Origin: Terebella lapidaria | Lineage: Eukaryota > Annelida > Polychaeta > Terebellida > Terebellidae | Assembly (NCBI GenBank): GCA_949152475.1 | Contig: OX424570.1 | Span: 26,780,694 to 26,844,693 of the forward strand | Direction of reading: 5' to 3' | DNA: 64,000 nucleotides | Part shown: positions 11,967 to 26,000 of the stretch, piece after piece | How positions within the stretch are numbered: the stretch's first letter is position 1 | Layout: each line of letters starts with the position of its first letter | Made by a program: the position numbers and the translations under genes | The notes under the pieces: generated by a model | What the model saw: the letters and a program-made list of their open reading frames with translations, nothing else | The model's database searches: none | What the model was told of the DNA's origin: nothing

Positions 11967-14039
11967 CGTGTCTGGGTACAAGCAATGGCCTCTCCCACCA
12001 GGGAACCGCTGAGAGCAGATACAAGGCGCTACGGGACATGTATACAAACTGTACCTACGTGGAGGGAAATCTAGAAATTGTGTTCTTGGATGAACAGAAC
12101 GATTACAACTTGACATTCCTGTCAGACATCGAGGAAGTCTCCGGATATGTGTTGATTTTTGCGTCGTACGCTAGCTACATTCCCCTGTCCCGACTCAGGA
12201 TTATCCGAGGTACCAACGTTTTTCACCAGGAAGACGAAGCGAAAGCATACAGTCTGTACGTCGCCAATAACTACAAACAACACCACGGTAACGTCGGCTT
12301 GAAGGAGCTTGGATTCAGCTCTCTTAATGGTTTGTGGCTATTTTTTCCATGTCAATTGATTGATGCTTTTCATTATAAAATTTTGATTTTTTCGGCATTG
12401 ATTCTGAAAAGCTCTTGTCATTTGCATAAGTGTGAGCGATCGATAACTGTTTTATATTTTCAAGTGAAAAAAGTAAACTTCACATACTGTCATATTCTAA
12501 TGGGATAAATAGAAGCGTTGTTTTTTATGTAGCTCACAGCTGCGTTCCCAAGTTCGTGTATGTGTGGGCGACGTCACATGGAATGTTTTTTTTTTATCCT
12601 GACTTTTATTGATTTTCTGCATTCAAACGGATACTTAGCTATGACGGCCAATATAACATAGAACGACTCACAGTATATTATCGCTAGGCCCAAGTATCAT
12701 ACACTGCGCCTTAATACTACTCGTTCACTAAATGAATGCCATTTAATCCGTCTGTCACCTTTTTAATCCTTATTGGATACAGAGGAAGGCGCAGGATATA
12801 CTTGGGCCCATTGCTATAGGATAATCTGTCTGATATTGCATGCCATGATACACCTCTAAAATTTGGTATACACATTAATACATGGTATAGTGACCAGGTT
12901 ACGATAGTGTACGGTGGCTGATGTATGCCATAATAAGTGTTTCCGGAATAATTTTCATCAAAACATTTTCGCTACATTGAGAATAATTATAACCATGGCA
13001 AAAGTTGCACTAACTGTTAATTTGTTTTTCCCACACTCCTCAAAAGAAAACACTGATCACTATTTCCATTATCGCCGCGGTAATAATCATTTTTGCTGCA
13101 GGAAGAATCTTTTGGTCGCGAATTTTATATTAATTCCACGATCAATTAATCATTTTCGGTTACGATAGTGTACGGTGGCTGATGTATGCCATAATAAGTG
13201 TTTCCGGAATAATTTTCATCAAAACATTTTCGCTACATTGAGAATAATTATAACCATGGCAAAAGTTGCACTAACTGTTAATTTGTTTTTCCCACACTCC
13301 TCAAAAGAAAACACTGATCACTATTTCCATTATCGCCGCGGTAATAATCATTTTTGCTGCAGGAAGAATCTTTTGGTCGCGAATTTTATATTAATTCCAC
13401 GATCAATTAATCATTTTCGGTGTTGCGAATATATTCTCCTCGTAACTTCGATATCATTTCCACGGCGATAATCGGTTTTGCTGCAGTCAGAATTATTGGA
13501 TGCGACAAAAATGATTTTCGTTGCCGCGACAAAAATTGTTCAGGAAAACCTTAATATGGCATAAATCAGCACCACCCGCCGACCCCCCTTAACCCCCAAT
13601 CCAGAGTTAATTGCCTGCTAGTGACAGTGTATATTCCCACCAATGTGTTCTATGAGCAAATTCACATGATATACAGGGCCAAAACTTATAATTAATTTTA
13701 AAAAATCAGAAAGAGTATAATTTCATGTACCATTGCATTTTCAATACACATACTGTATTGGTCCTAATGGTAGCACAGCGAACCAAAGCAATACCTCCTG
13801 CAGCATCGCTCGTGAAAATGAGGTCAAATTTGAGGTCAAATTTTAGAAAATCACTGAATAATATACCTATAGCCTTGAATATTATTTTCTTCCATTGCAC
13901 ACAGAAATCCTGGCAGGAAGCGTATTTTTCTACAACAACATCGAGCTGTGTTACGACAACACGATATACTGGCGAGACATCCTGTCAGGCGAGGGCGCCG
14001 TGTTCCAGTATCATCATGACCAGGAGGACCGCCGGCAGT
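11967..14039 (+). CDS. Egfr: Egfr exons for ligand-binding domain L1
   Basis: Two exons, 11967-12329 and 13905-14039, encode about residues 1-166 of the visible protein. The start reads CLGTSNGL, matching the first L-domain strand of ErbB receptors. [23 protein letters not shown] and GLKELGF follow in the normal order of the leucine-rich solenoid, then [12 protein letters not shown] and WRDIL from the second exon. The exon enters in phase 1, as the equivalent vertebrate exon does. The intron between the two exons carries a 261-bp tandem duplication and an interspersed repeat. Confidence 0.93.
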
Positions 14040-17000
14040 GTAAGTATAATGGGATGTGGATCAACTGTAGCACCTTCAACGCGAGTGTTCGGACTCGATC
14101 ATATTTTTAGGCTTGATTAATCGATAGAAAAATAGAGCCGAGCTTCGAGCTGGTTCGAGTCAGTGCCATCCGATTGGTCCGGGGCGATAATGAGGGATTT
14201 GCATTGAGAAAATGATTTGTCCCTGAATGACGTACATCAGCCTCTTACAATGAACAATGACCATACTAGATGTTAGAAACACGGATGATCGAAGATTCCA
14301 GATGAATTCAACAAGATTATCAATGATTTGAAATGTTTTTTGAAGCTCGATCGATATAGCTCGATTATTCAATTTCTGCACCCAAGAGCTCGATATTTGA
14401 AAAAACTCGATTTTTGAAAAAGCTCGATATTTGAAAAAACTTGATTTTTCAAGTGTCCAAAGAACACTATTCAATTGTATCTTACACATTGGCTCAATTT
14501 TGGGATGACGACACTCAGTGGAGATGATTCCGCAAACGTTCGCCTAATAGATAGTCTTGAATGTGGTTGTGTATCAAATACCGTCTCTCTCAAGTGACCG
14601 CCCATGATGTTCTAAACCACTTCTACATCCAGTGTTCTAGACTTTCTCATCATGATTAATGTTCCACTTGTTACATATATGTCCAACAAGATCTTGATAA
14701 ATTAACTTAATCTTAGACAAGATGTCATGGTGATGGTTGATTTCGAAACACAGGTTTACTTTGAATATGTGATGAGGTAAACTATATGCTAGGTAATTAT
14801 AGTTAGCTAATATTCCATTTCATTCTTGAATGTCATGAATTGACTTTACAAACAGATGGTGATAACTACAAATGGTAAAATAAGTATAATGATTTTATAC
14901 TCGGGAAATTCACAGTAGATGTTGCCATGGTAACTATGCAGACAAAGTATATTTAATGCAAATTATTTGTGGAAGAAGCTGAGGGTTTGTGGCAGCTTGC
15001 AAAGTTACATTTCCATAAATTATGTCATATTTACATACTTTAAGGTAACATGACGTGATAGAAATGTAGATTCGAGAGTTTGACTGTCAGTGTGAAAAAC
15101 TAACATGACAAAGAAGTTTTATTTGACGAGAAATGGTATACCTCCTGCTTGTTTAGAAAACATGTTTGAAATTCACCCACCAGTATATATATGCCTTTGA
15201 ATATCGCGTAAGTTGTGCTGATTTGACAGAATACCAAAAAAAAATTAGTACAAAAAGTACATGTTTTGGCTCGGCTGGATGTTTGCGACTATTCTGCTTT
15301 TACAAAAATATCAGGGTTTTCGGCAGAACAAAGCCTATTACACGTACCTACGAGCCTACTTGCCTGTGTGCAGTGAGTGGCTAGAATTATTCAAGTATCA
15401 CTAAAAGTACAAAGTATTTTGCACTGTTCATTACGTGAAAACCACAAGCCTCTACAGTTCGAGGAATTGCACTATTTAACCCGTCTGTGGACCACTTTCC
15501 ATGCGACATACCGCACGTGTAACTGGTTTTGCAAGCGTGCGCCTGCAACTATTCTTCTCGTATAAAATCCATGTATTCTTCTCGTTAAAATCCAGTGTAT
15601 TCAGCCCCACACCGCCACCGCCCTGTTGAGACGTGTGGTTTTGTGATGATACCACGGCTATTGTTTGGAGAGCGGGTGCAAGCAAGGAATTGGCAAATTG
15701 ATTTGTCGGTTAATTTCAGCCGCTCCCAGCAAAGTAGGAATTATAGCCGAACAGTGCAAGCTCGAAGCTGCACGGCCACGTAAAAAATCGGAGAATATAT
15801 TATGGCACCTTGGTCCACAACCAATATTGCACTGAACTGAGCTTGTATTCGATGTAATTCTGTGGCAACAAGTTTCAGGCGGAAGACATTGTCGTGTGTC
15901 GGCTGTACTTGTATGCTTGCTATATTTCCTGGATCGGAGAATCTCCTTTCTCGGTGTCGTTGACATAAACTAGCCTGCCACTCTACGTAGAGTCAATTGG
16001 GGCCGAGAAATTTATAACCTTCCAATTACTTGGCTATCACATTAGTTGATCGCTACAAGCCAGGGTCTTTGTTGGACTTGTGTTTGCGCTAAATAAACCG
16101 CGGGATAAAAGTATGTCAGAATTATTGGCATCTGCCAAGCCTCATAATAGATAACCCCAAATCTTCCCCATACCACGACAGTGTCCAAACAAACGACAGA
16201 ACGTTTATTCGCATATTACTCCTGACGTTTATGGCGTAATGACATTTTCTATGTGTGGTCTGTGTTTAGGTGGGGAGTGTGACGCAGCTTGCCACTACAA
16301 CAAGACGGGAGAGCGACATTGCTGGGGGGAAGGCGCGAACATGTGCCAGAGATGTAAGTCACACAGCCTCCCTCGGAAAACTCACCCAATAAAATGATAA
16401 ATTGTGAGATGAAATCGATACCAAGTTAATAAACATGGATGTAGTGCCCGATATCCTTGATATTTGCTAGAAGCAACATGTGCGAGATAAAAATAGAAGG
16501 TATATTGTGTTCTGTTCAATTTACATATAAATCTTCCAACTGAGGTGAGGCAGATGTTTGGTTGAACTACCGGTACTCATATTTAACATGTACATACGTT
16601 GTGATTATCATGTGATGTGTTCAATTTTCAAGTGTAAATTTAAAGTATACATTGGAACTGTCCTTTAAGAGGAATGCATGTATCGATAATTGTAAAAAAA
16701 TCCCAGACATCAATAGAATGTTTGATTACAAGTGATTGAATGTTATACATGATCACTTGTAAGGATTATTTAAATGATAAAACACACAAATAACCTGTGT
16801 ATACAGATTTCTATAATCTTTATTCATTTCTTTTCCACATTTTCTACTGTACAGTGAACAGAGTTGTATGTAGCCCCCAGTGTGATGGTCGTTGCTATGG
16901 CCTGACCCCCCAGGCTTGTTGCCATAAGGAATGTGCTGGGGGGTGCAGGGGACCCTTACCTACAGAGTGCTATGTAAGTATATCAAGGATTTCACAATCA

Positions 17001-20000
17001 GATACATGTAATAGAGTTTCTGTGATTTCTGAGATCAGAATTTGAAAGCCTTATGCAAAATATAAAATTTGTATGGAGATTTAGATGTGAAAATATATAG
17101 TTTCTTTGTGGAAAAAATCATATGTTCAAAGGATTATTCACCAATATCAAAATTTTTAAAAAATTATAATGAGGAAGAAAGCAAGACTTAGATATATACT
17201 TGTAAAATAAATATATTGACAAAGAAATATATTGATCATATATGATCCCCCCACACTTTCAGGCTTGCCTACACTTTGACAATGGCGGGAAGTGTGAGGC
17301 GTACTGTCCCCCGGAGCTGATCTACAACAGACAGACATTCCAGATGGAGCCGAACCCCTACGTCAAGTTTGCGTACGGATCAAAGTGTGTGGACGAATGT
17401 CCAGGTGTGTGATCTTCTCAGGGATGGGTCTCGGTGGATAACTGATTCGAGTTAATGTTTGGCATTGGTAGCAAAATTGCTCAGGTTTTCTCGTGAATAT
17501 GAAATAATTCCGAATCCAAGAATTGTGAAAATACTCCTTAGGCCATACAAAAGCACTATAATCACAATATTTTAGATAGTTCTCTGAAGAATCACTTACA
17601 AATTGCTTGTAGGGTGGATTTCCTACTCGCAGCTTAATAATGTTAATGAATAAAAATCAACTAATTAATCACTGAAATCACTGAAGTACCAGATTAGAAA
17701 TCATTATGTATCGTAATGTTATCATTTGAACACTGATCCAGATCACCTAGTGCAGTACAAGGGCGCCTGTATCCAGGACTGCGGTCACGGGATGGTCATC
17801 CGGGACAAAAAATGTGTCGAGTGTGAGGGGCCGTGTCCTAAAAGTAAGAAATGTGACTTTATAATAGTGAACTGAGCATATTCTAGTGTAAGCAGGGTGG
17901 TAAGGAGCTCGACTTTCTTCGTGGAAACGCCTGGAATAGCCAGCATAGCCAGAAAATCTTGACTAAATTGATAAGTTAGCAAATCTGCGAAATTTAAGAT
18001 ATTTTTGTTATAAATAAATATATGTACACATGGTATACATATAGCTGAGATGGTCTTTGAATCTTGTAACTATTCCAAACTTACATTCACATCATGATAT
18101 GAAAATTTGAGTTTTTTTCTGCAGCTTGCGATCTGAATGAAGAGATATCATCGGCAAACATCGGAGAACTGACCGACTGCACAGTCATCAAAGGTTCCGT
18201 CATCATTCTACAACACTCGTTTGACGGGTGTGTATTGGCCGATATTGCCTTCAAACAGTGATGGAAATCGTCTAAATAGTGTTATGTTATTAATAAGTAG
18301 GCCTAATATGATCCACTAAGTTACTATCCTAATGCTATTGTCTTGTGCACTTAGCTGATAAAGCATCTTGCCCGTGGATGTTCTTGTTTAGGTTCTTTAT
18401 TGACGATATCTATCTAACGGTCATGCGTGTTGTCTGTGTTGTACGGTATCTAAATTAGTCCCTAGGGAGTCGTATGTCTTAAGAGGAAAAAAACATTATG
18501 CCCCAGAGTATGCAAACAGCAAGATGGATGAGTCTGTTGTCATGAAATGAGATCAAAAGAGAAATGAATACTTACAGGGAGGCAAAAATTGTTGTCACAA
18601 TGTACTCGAAGCATGCGTTTTCCTCAGATATACTGGTGGAACGATGGGAGCATTATGATTTTGGGGCCTAGATATTTCATTTTGTCTGCATGGACTCTAT
18701 GAATGATTATGGGATGTCAGATGAAAAGAAAAGAGAATACTTTGGGCATTCTGTTGATTTCTGGGAAATCATTATCGCACTGTGAATAAAAAAAAAAAAC
18801 AATCAGAAAAAATGAATCAGAAAAAAAATTTTCCACATACATTTACAACAAAGGTATTACAAGTGAAACTGCAATGCAAGGTATGCAAGAGGATAACCGA
18901 GGCCCACAATTTGTGTTGGAAGTATACCAGCATGCAATGCCTTTACTTGATGAACACGAGTAAACAATTTTGAATGGAGCAACGAAATAGATTACTGTGA
19001 CAATATAATTACATTATGATAAAAGTTAACATAGGGGTACAGTTCCGCCGCCTTCAGAAAGAAAAATTTATTCTCAGGGAGATTGTTCACTCTCACAGAT
19101 ATTCTTACTTCCGGCCTTTCCAACTCCAGTATTAGCCTATTAGCCGTGGCTGTGGGGGGGGGGGGGGGCTGGGGTGTGGTCGGCGGGGCAAGTAGTGACG
19201 GATATCACAGGAATCGTCGAAGATCACAATAAATATATTACAGTAGATATTGAAGGAAACCATGTCTACATCTCTGCCTCCAGAGATGAGCCGTATGATA
19301 TTGCCCCCATGGACCCACGGGAGCTACACGTGCTGGAGTCTGTCCAGGAGATCACGGGATTCCTCAAGATCGAAGGACAACATGAGCGCTTCAAGGATCT
19401 GTCCTTCCTTAGAAACCTGCGCGTGATCCAGGGCCGGCAGGTCGACAGGTGTGTAACCTGGGCAACTGTGTCTGTAACCGCGATGCCTAATGAAAATTAT
19501 TTTGGAGCATGTCATAAAAAATGTTAAAATCTACCTCCCACCCCCCTCCCCCTCTTCAATTATCCCAGCTATAAGGAGTCACTCCACGTAGTCCACACAA
19601 GCCTCGAGGCGCTGAACCTTCAGTCTCTAGAGCAGGTCAGTAACGGACGTGTGCTCTTCTTCGACAACCGATACTTCTGTTACTCAGAGCTCATTAACTG
19701 GACAAGAATCATCAGTGAGGGAGAGCAATACCTGAGGCGAAACAATGCAGACGTCGAGTGGTGTCGTAAGTAGACTTCTCTTCATTGGCACATTATGATA
19801 TTGTTTGTGGGTACATTATGATATTGTTTGTGGGCACATTATGATATTGGTGATTAGTAGCATGCAGGGGTTAAAGGAATATTTCACATCATCAACAGTT
19901 TTCATTTAATTGATATCATAAAGAACATAATTTACATCTTATGTATGTATGTATTTCATGGGTGCATTATGATTAACTCTCATGCGAGCTCATTAACGCT

Positions 20001-23000
20001 CATGTTCAATTAGTTAAAACGAAAAATTGAACCAATAATATAAACCTTAAAATTGATCTGTGCAGAACAAAATGGCCGACAGTGCCACGCGGAGTGTTCC
20101 TCCGATGGTTGCTGGGGTCCGGGCGACAGCTTCTGCCTGGAGTGTCGTAACTATCACATGGACAAAATCTGTATGAAGGACTGTAACACGAGTCCCGGGC
20201 TTTACGACGTCGGCGGGGGGACTCGGGAGTGCGAGCAGTGCGACCCTGAGTGTGCTGATGGATGCAGTGGCGCGGTCAGTGGAACTTCGTGGATGGGGGT
20301 TGTTTGGGGATGGAAATGCTCGGTTACTGAGAAAGGGCATTTATTTTAATGATTGATTGCTTTGTGTGACCTTGATTGTGAATACTTCAGTTGACTACAA
20401 AAGGCATTCGATAGATGAAATAGGAAAATATTGCACAAATCAATAGTCATTATAGTATCAACATTTACCGGTAAGATTTACTCTACAACCCCTTATTCCT
20501 CACTACAGGGTCCACGAAACTGCACTCGCTGTAAACACGTCCAAGACGGACCCTTCTGCAAGAACATGTGTCCACGATCAAAATACCCGGACGAGTCTGG
20601 CGTCTGTCAGAGTTGCCACGCTTTCTGCGAGAGTAACTGCACCGGCCCGCGGAACATTCTGGGTCCAGGGGGATGTAACGCGTGTGCGCTCGCGATGGTG
20701 GACGACAGCGGGAACGTGACCGAGTGTCTGGCTGCCGACGAGCAGTGTCCCGACGGAACGTATAAAGTCCGCACGACGACCGGGCCCATGGCAAATAAAC
20801 ATGTGAGTGAGACTTTGTTTAATCCATAAACGATGCTCATTTCTTTCTTGAGATGTGAATGCCATTCTCTTGTCATTTTCAGTGATTGGTTCAATGCTGA
20901 TTGACAAGAATTACAGACATGTAAATGAGCAGACCAGATTAAGACACTAAATTCCGTTTAATCCCCCAGATCTGCAAGACCTGCCACGAGGAGTGTAAGC
21001 GGTGTTCAGCGTATAGCGTCGCGGTCGGAATCTGTCATGAGTGTTTGAACTATGAGCAGGACAGGAAGTGTGTCACCAACTGTTCGTCGCACTACTACGC
21101 GGACGGATCGATGTGCGTACCATGTGACAACACGTGTACGGAGTGCCACGGACCGACTGCGTCAGATTGTATCGACTGTAAGATTTACAAGTTGTATTGG
21201 AGTCCACTCGACACGGAGAAGAATCCGAAGGTAACAAATATTGAATTGGAACTTGATGGGCAATGTGCATTCGAAATGTATTAATAGTAATAGTACATGA
21301 TATTCAATTGAAGTACATTCATCAAATTTCAATAGAAGACATTTCCCTCTGAGACCCTTCCAGTGCTGTAATGATGGGGTGGGAGTGGGGCTAGGATATC
21401 TCTTTCCTAGAGAAGCAGCAAATGAATATTTCAATCTTTTACATTACCAGTTCAACTGCACAAACAAGTGTCCAGAGCATGCATCATTCAACGTGCCAGA
21501 CTATGGACCAAACAAGGAGACAGTGTGTGTGAATGAGCCTGCCTACGCGAAACTTACTGGCTCAAAGTGAGTTGACAACCGTCTGTTATCATAGGCATAA
21601 CTAAAGATATATCCATGATGACAATCATGTATCAGTCTTGGAAAACAGTCACTGTCAAAAATTGAGTTTCTTTTGAACATTTTCCATACAAACTTGTAAG
21701 CGCACACTATCCTCTATAATGAACATTTTCAAAGCGTTTAGTATGGAGGTAAAGATAAGAAAACCAATCGTCGCACACTATCCTCTAGAATGAACACTTT
21801 CAAAGCGTTTAGTATGGAGGTAAAGGTAAGAAAACCAATCGTCACATTAAAAGTCCAAACCTGAACTAACAGCAGACAAGCCAGAAATGTTGAATGCCTT
21901 TGTACTTAGCAGGAAAGCTAGCATGGGAATGGCGGTGGGTCTAGCTGTCGGCATCGTCATTCTAATCTGCATAGTAGCTATCATCTTCGGAGTCCTGTGG
22001 AAACAGCGTGCCAAGTCCCAGGAAAACAAAATGAAACTGAAAGCGAGGATGAGTGGTCTGGAAGAGGGAGAGGTTAGTGTGGGTTTTACCACTTTCGAGT
22101 GTACATGTATAATGTTTCAATTAACAACAAATCAACTTTAGGTGAGACAAGACACACCACTGCTCTACCATCAGTACTTTGGCTCTGTCTTCTGTATATT
22201 CATGAACATTCGTACAAATTCGAAAAGTATTTTGTACATCTTTATGCACATGCATACATGATAATAATTCTGCCATTTTGTGGATTTATATATCCCATGT
22301 AAAATCATTCTCCAGCCCCTGACCCCGACAGACGCCAAGCCAGATATGGCCACGCTGAGACTGATCAAGGAATCCGAGCTCAGACGTGGGAACATCATCG
22401 GGTCTGGCGCCTTCGGTACTGTCTACAAGGTATGTGCGAGGGGTTGTTACTGCGGATAGGAGTCCTAAATAAAACACTTCAACTGTTTTCATTACACCAA
22501 ATTGAAATAAATCTGTGATATGCAATGGATAAACTCTTTGACTATATCCACACATTTCAGTTGTATCCATCGGATCACTACACAATTACAAAAACAATTA
22601 ACACTTATGTGAAATGATGAGTTTTTCCGTCACTAGGGTTTCTGGATTCCGGAGGGCGAGACTGTCAAGATCCCGGTAGCGATCAAAGTTCTCCAAGAGG
22701 GAACGTCTCCGAGCCAGAACAAAGAACTCCTGGAGGAGGCAAGGATCATGGCGTCCGTCTACCACCCGTGTTGTATCCGGATCCTAGCCGTCTGTATGAC
22801 CACACAGATGATGCTTGTCACACAGTTAATGCCTCTCGGATGTCTACTGGAGTATGTCCGCAAGAACAAGATGAATATCGGGTCCAAGGTGCTGCTCAAC
22901 TGGTGCACACAGATCGCTCGGGTAAGTGAGATGTTTTGTGTGTGAGAGGTGATTTCCAAGGGCTATGCTTTTGTCCAGATAGATTTTGATCTAACAGGAA

Positions 23001-26000
23001 ATTTCTGTCATGGTTTTGTCTGATGCAAAAGTTGTGGTGTTGCTGTTAGGTGTTATCGATGCTAATGAAGAATATTGCATTCAGGTTAAAAAATTTGCCT
23101 ATTGAATACTTGAAACCAGTTGTGATATATTTGTCAGTATTCTAGAAGTTATAAATATTTGGGGTATTTGCGTTGACAGGGTATGTCTTACCTAGAGGAA
23201 AGAGGGATTGTCCACAGGGATTTGGCCGCTAGAAACGTCCTGGGTAAGTACAGCTAGCAATTCTTACAGTCATAAAATCTTGTGTAGATGTATTGTCAGA
23301 ACTTAAACTCTATAATAAACACCTTGGCTGTTGTACATAGGGTACTATTTACCTCTAAAGTGAACACCTGAATGTTATGTATGGCATATTTGCCTTTATA
23401 ATAAACATCAAAATTTGGAAGTTTTCTCGACATCAAGCTTTTTAGCTTAAGAAGGAGAGATGAGTGTGATATGTGGGATTGAAATTTTTTCTGCAGTTCA
23501 AAGCCCAGGTCAGGTGAGAATCACGGATTTTGGTCTCGCCAAACTCCTCGACTACAACGAAGAAGAATTCCATGCGGCTGGTGGAAAGGTCAGAAATTAT
23601 TTTTCATGTCACTGAATAAAACTTGTATTGAAACCTACTTACTTCTATAATAAACGCCAACAGTGTAGCAATGTACAAAATGTAGCAATGAATAGTGGAA
23701 AGGCGAAAAAAATTGTTTTTAATTTGTATCTATCATCAAGAGATAAAAAATGAAAGAGTTTTTGTTTGTTTTGTTTCAGATGCCTATAAAATGGCTGGCA
23801 TTGGAGTGTATACAACATAGAATATTTACTCACAAGAGTGATGTTTGGAGCTTTGGTAAGTTTTACAGTTGTTGCGCCACTCTGTCAAACTGCTCCGTAA
23901 TTTATAGTCAATTGAACAATGTATGCATGCCTTTTCCATCATAGAAAATATCAATATAAATCAGTCATTCAACTGTATGCAATATGGCCAGCCTCTGCAA
24001 ACTCAATCATTTAGCAGTTACCCATGTGATAAAGAATTCCGACCATTTCCCCGTCTCAGGTGTGACAATATGGGAGCTGTGTACATACGGCCAGCGTCCG
24101 TACGAGAGCGTGCGCGCCCGCGACATTCCAGACCTGCTAGAGAAGGGAGAGAGACTGCCCCAGCCTTCCATCTGTACTATAGACGTGTATATGATCATGA
24201 TCAAATGTAAGTGGGACAGGATAGTAAACAAATTGGGAGGCGATTTGTCAAAAAAATGGATGTTGTGTAATTGGTTCAAAACTTTGAAGATGTGTCAAAC
24301 TTGATAAACTGTTTACAGGTTGGATGTTAGATGCAGATAGTCGGCCGTCATTCAAGGAGCTTGCCGATGAATTCGCCAAAATGGCCAGAGACCCTGGCCG
24401 ATATCTTGTCATCCATGTGAGTCTTCTTCTTGCTTGAAATGTTTGATGTATCAGAGACGGGATTTGGAAGAAATGAAGAAATATATATCCATTGTTCCAG
24501 AATAATGTGCCAAATTTTGATATGGTCTTCGTTAATTGATTGTGATCTTTGATGGCACTTTCATAATGTGAAACAAAATTTCAGATTTACAACTCAAGTT
24601 TCAATAATGATTGTACCCACTATTGGCAGGGTGACAAGTTGATGCGGTTGCCAAGCCACAATCAGGACACGAAGGACATTCTGCGCAGCATGAGTATTGC
24701 ATCGGACACGCCGGACGATCTGCATATCGTAGAAGCCGAGGATTACCTACAGCCACGCGGGTCAACCATCATCGAGCCGTCCTCGACGTCTAGCTATCCG
24801 GGGAGTACCAGCGGCAAACTAGAGCGGGTAAGTGGGTGTTGGGAAATCTTAAATGTCGCCTTGTACATTACCTCCAATCACCTTATTCCTGAAGCTCCAT
24901 GCTCAAATGCAGGTTCCATGCAGCCTACAATATTTGGTGACAATGTATCATTTATTCAGTGATACATTACAGGTGGTCTGTGACCTTGAACTCGATCTCA
25001 GATGACCTTGAGAGGTCACATTTAGATCAAATGATTTTGACTGGCAATTTTTTGCCATTCTGTGCATGGATTGCATACAAATCAATCTATCTTTCATGTT
25101 GCAGATTCGAGAAGACAGCAAGGACTCGAGTAACTATGACGACCGATACAATACCACTAACACAAGCGTGAGTACGAGCGCCGGAAGCCGGGAGGGGTCA
25201 CGAGAGAGGGACTACCCCGGCGCAGTCGGTGGCAGCGGGCGTCGCGAAAAGAAATACAGTGGCCTAGAGGCAGCCGCGGCGGCCAGACGGCAGCGCGAGA
25301 CCGCGCCCAACGGCCGCGACAGTTTCAGCTCCCGCTATTGTTCGGACCCGTGCAAGGTTCTTCCCACGGACTCCTGGGAGCCCGGCAGTTTCTACCCAGA
25401 CATGCCCGCTCCGCCCACCCCCATCGACAGCAAACCACCGCCCCTCGACATGAGACTACCACTGGACGAAGACGACTACCTTCAGCCCAAATCCACCAAC
25501 CCTCGCGCCTACATGGACCTTGTAGATGGACCAGGTTGGCTGATTTCTACCTTTCTACTCTTACTTATTATCACTTCTATTCAAACCAAGATTCAAACCG
25601 AATTTATTTTCTCCAAGATGTATCTGATGATTTGTTATGAAATTTTATGTTCTCTTCGTCCTCAGATTTTTCGGACGAGAACAGTAACCCACCCACGTCA
25701 GACTCTGGTTATGCGTCAAAGCAGGATCCAGTTCCACAATCGCCATATCTGGACATGTCTTCGCCCGTACACACTGCTATAGATAATCCTGAATACTTTG
25801 ATCGCAACGATCCGGAACCTCCAGGCTTCCTAAATGTGAATATTGACAATTTGAAGAGCGAGAAACAGCCGCACCACGTACAAAAAGTGGATTCTGTGGA
25901 CTATACGACCCCAGGTCACGAGTATTATAATGACTATGGCGTCAGTGGACGACGCTTACCCAACGCTGTGTATTTAGATCGACGGTCTGAATCCACTGTA

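Noticed and set aside
12914-13471. Two identical 84-codon frames
   Set aside because: Product of the 261-bp tandem duplication inside an intron; no splice context or family match.
19174-19283. Open frame continuing upstream of the L2 exon
   Set aside because: No in-phase acceptor at its start; the acceptor at 19283 fits both phase and family alignment.
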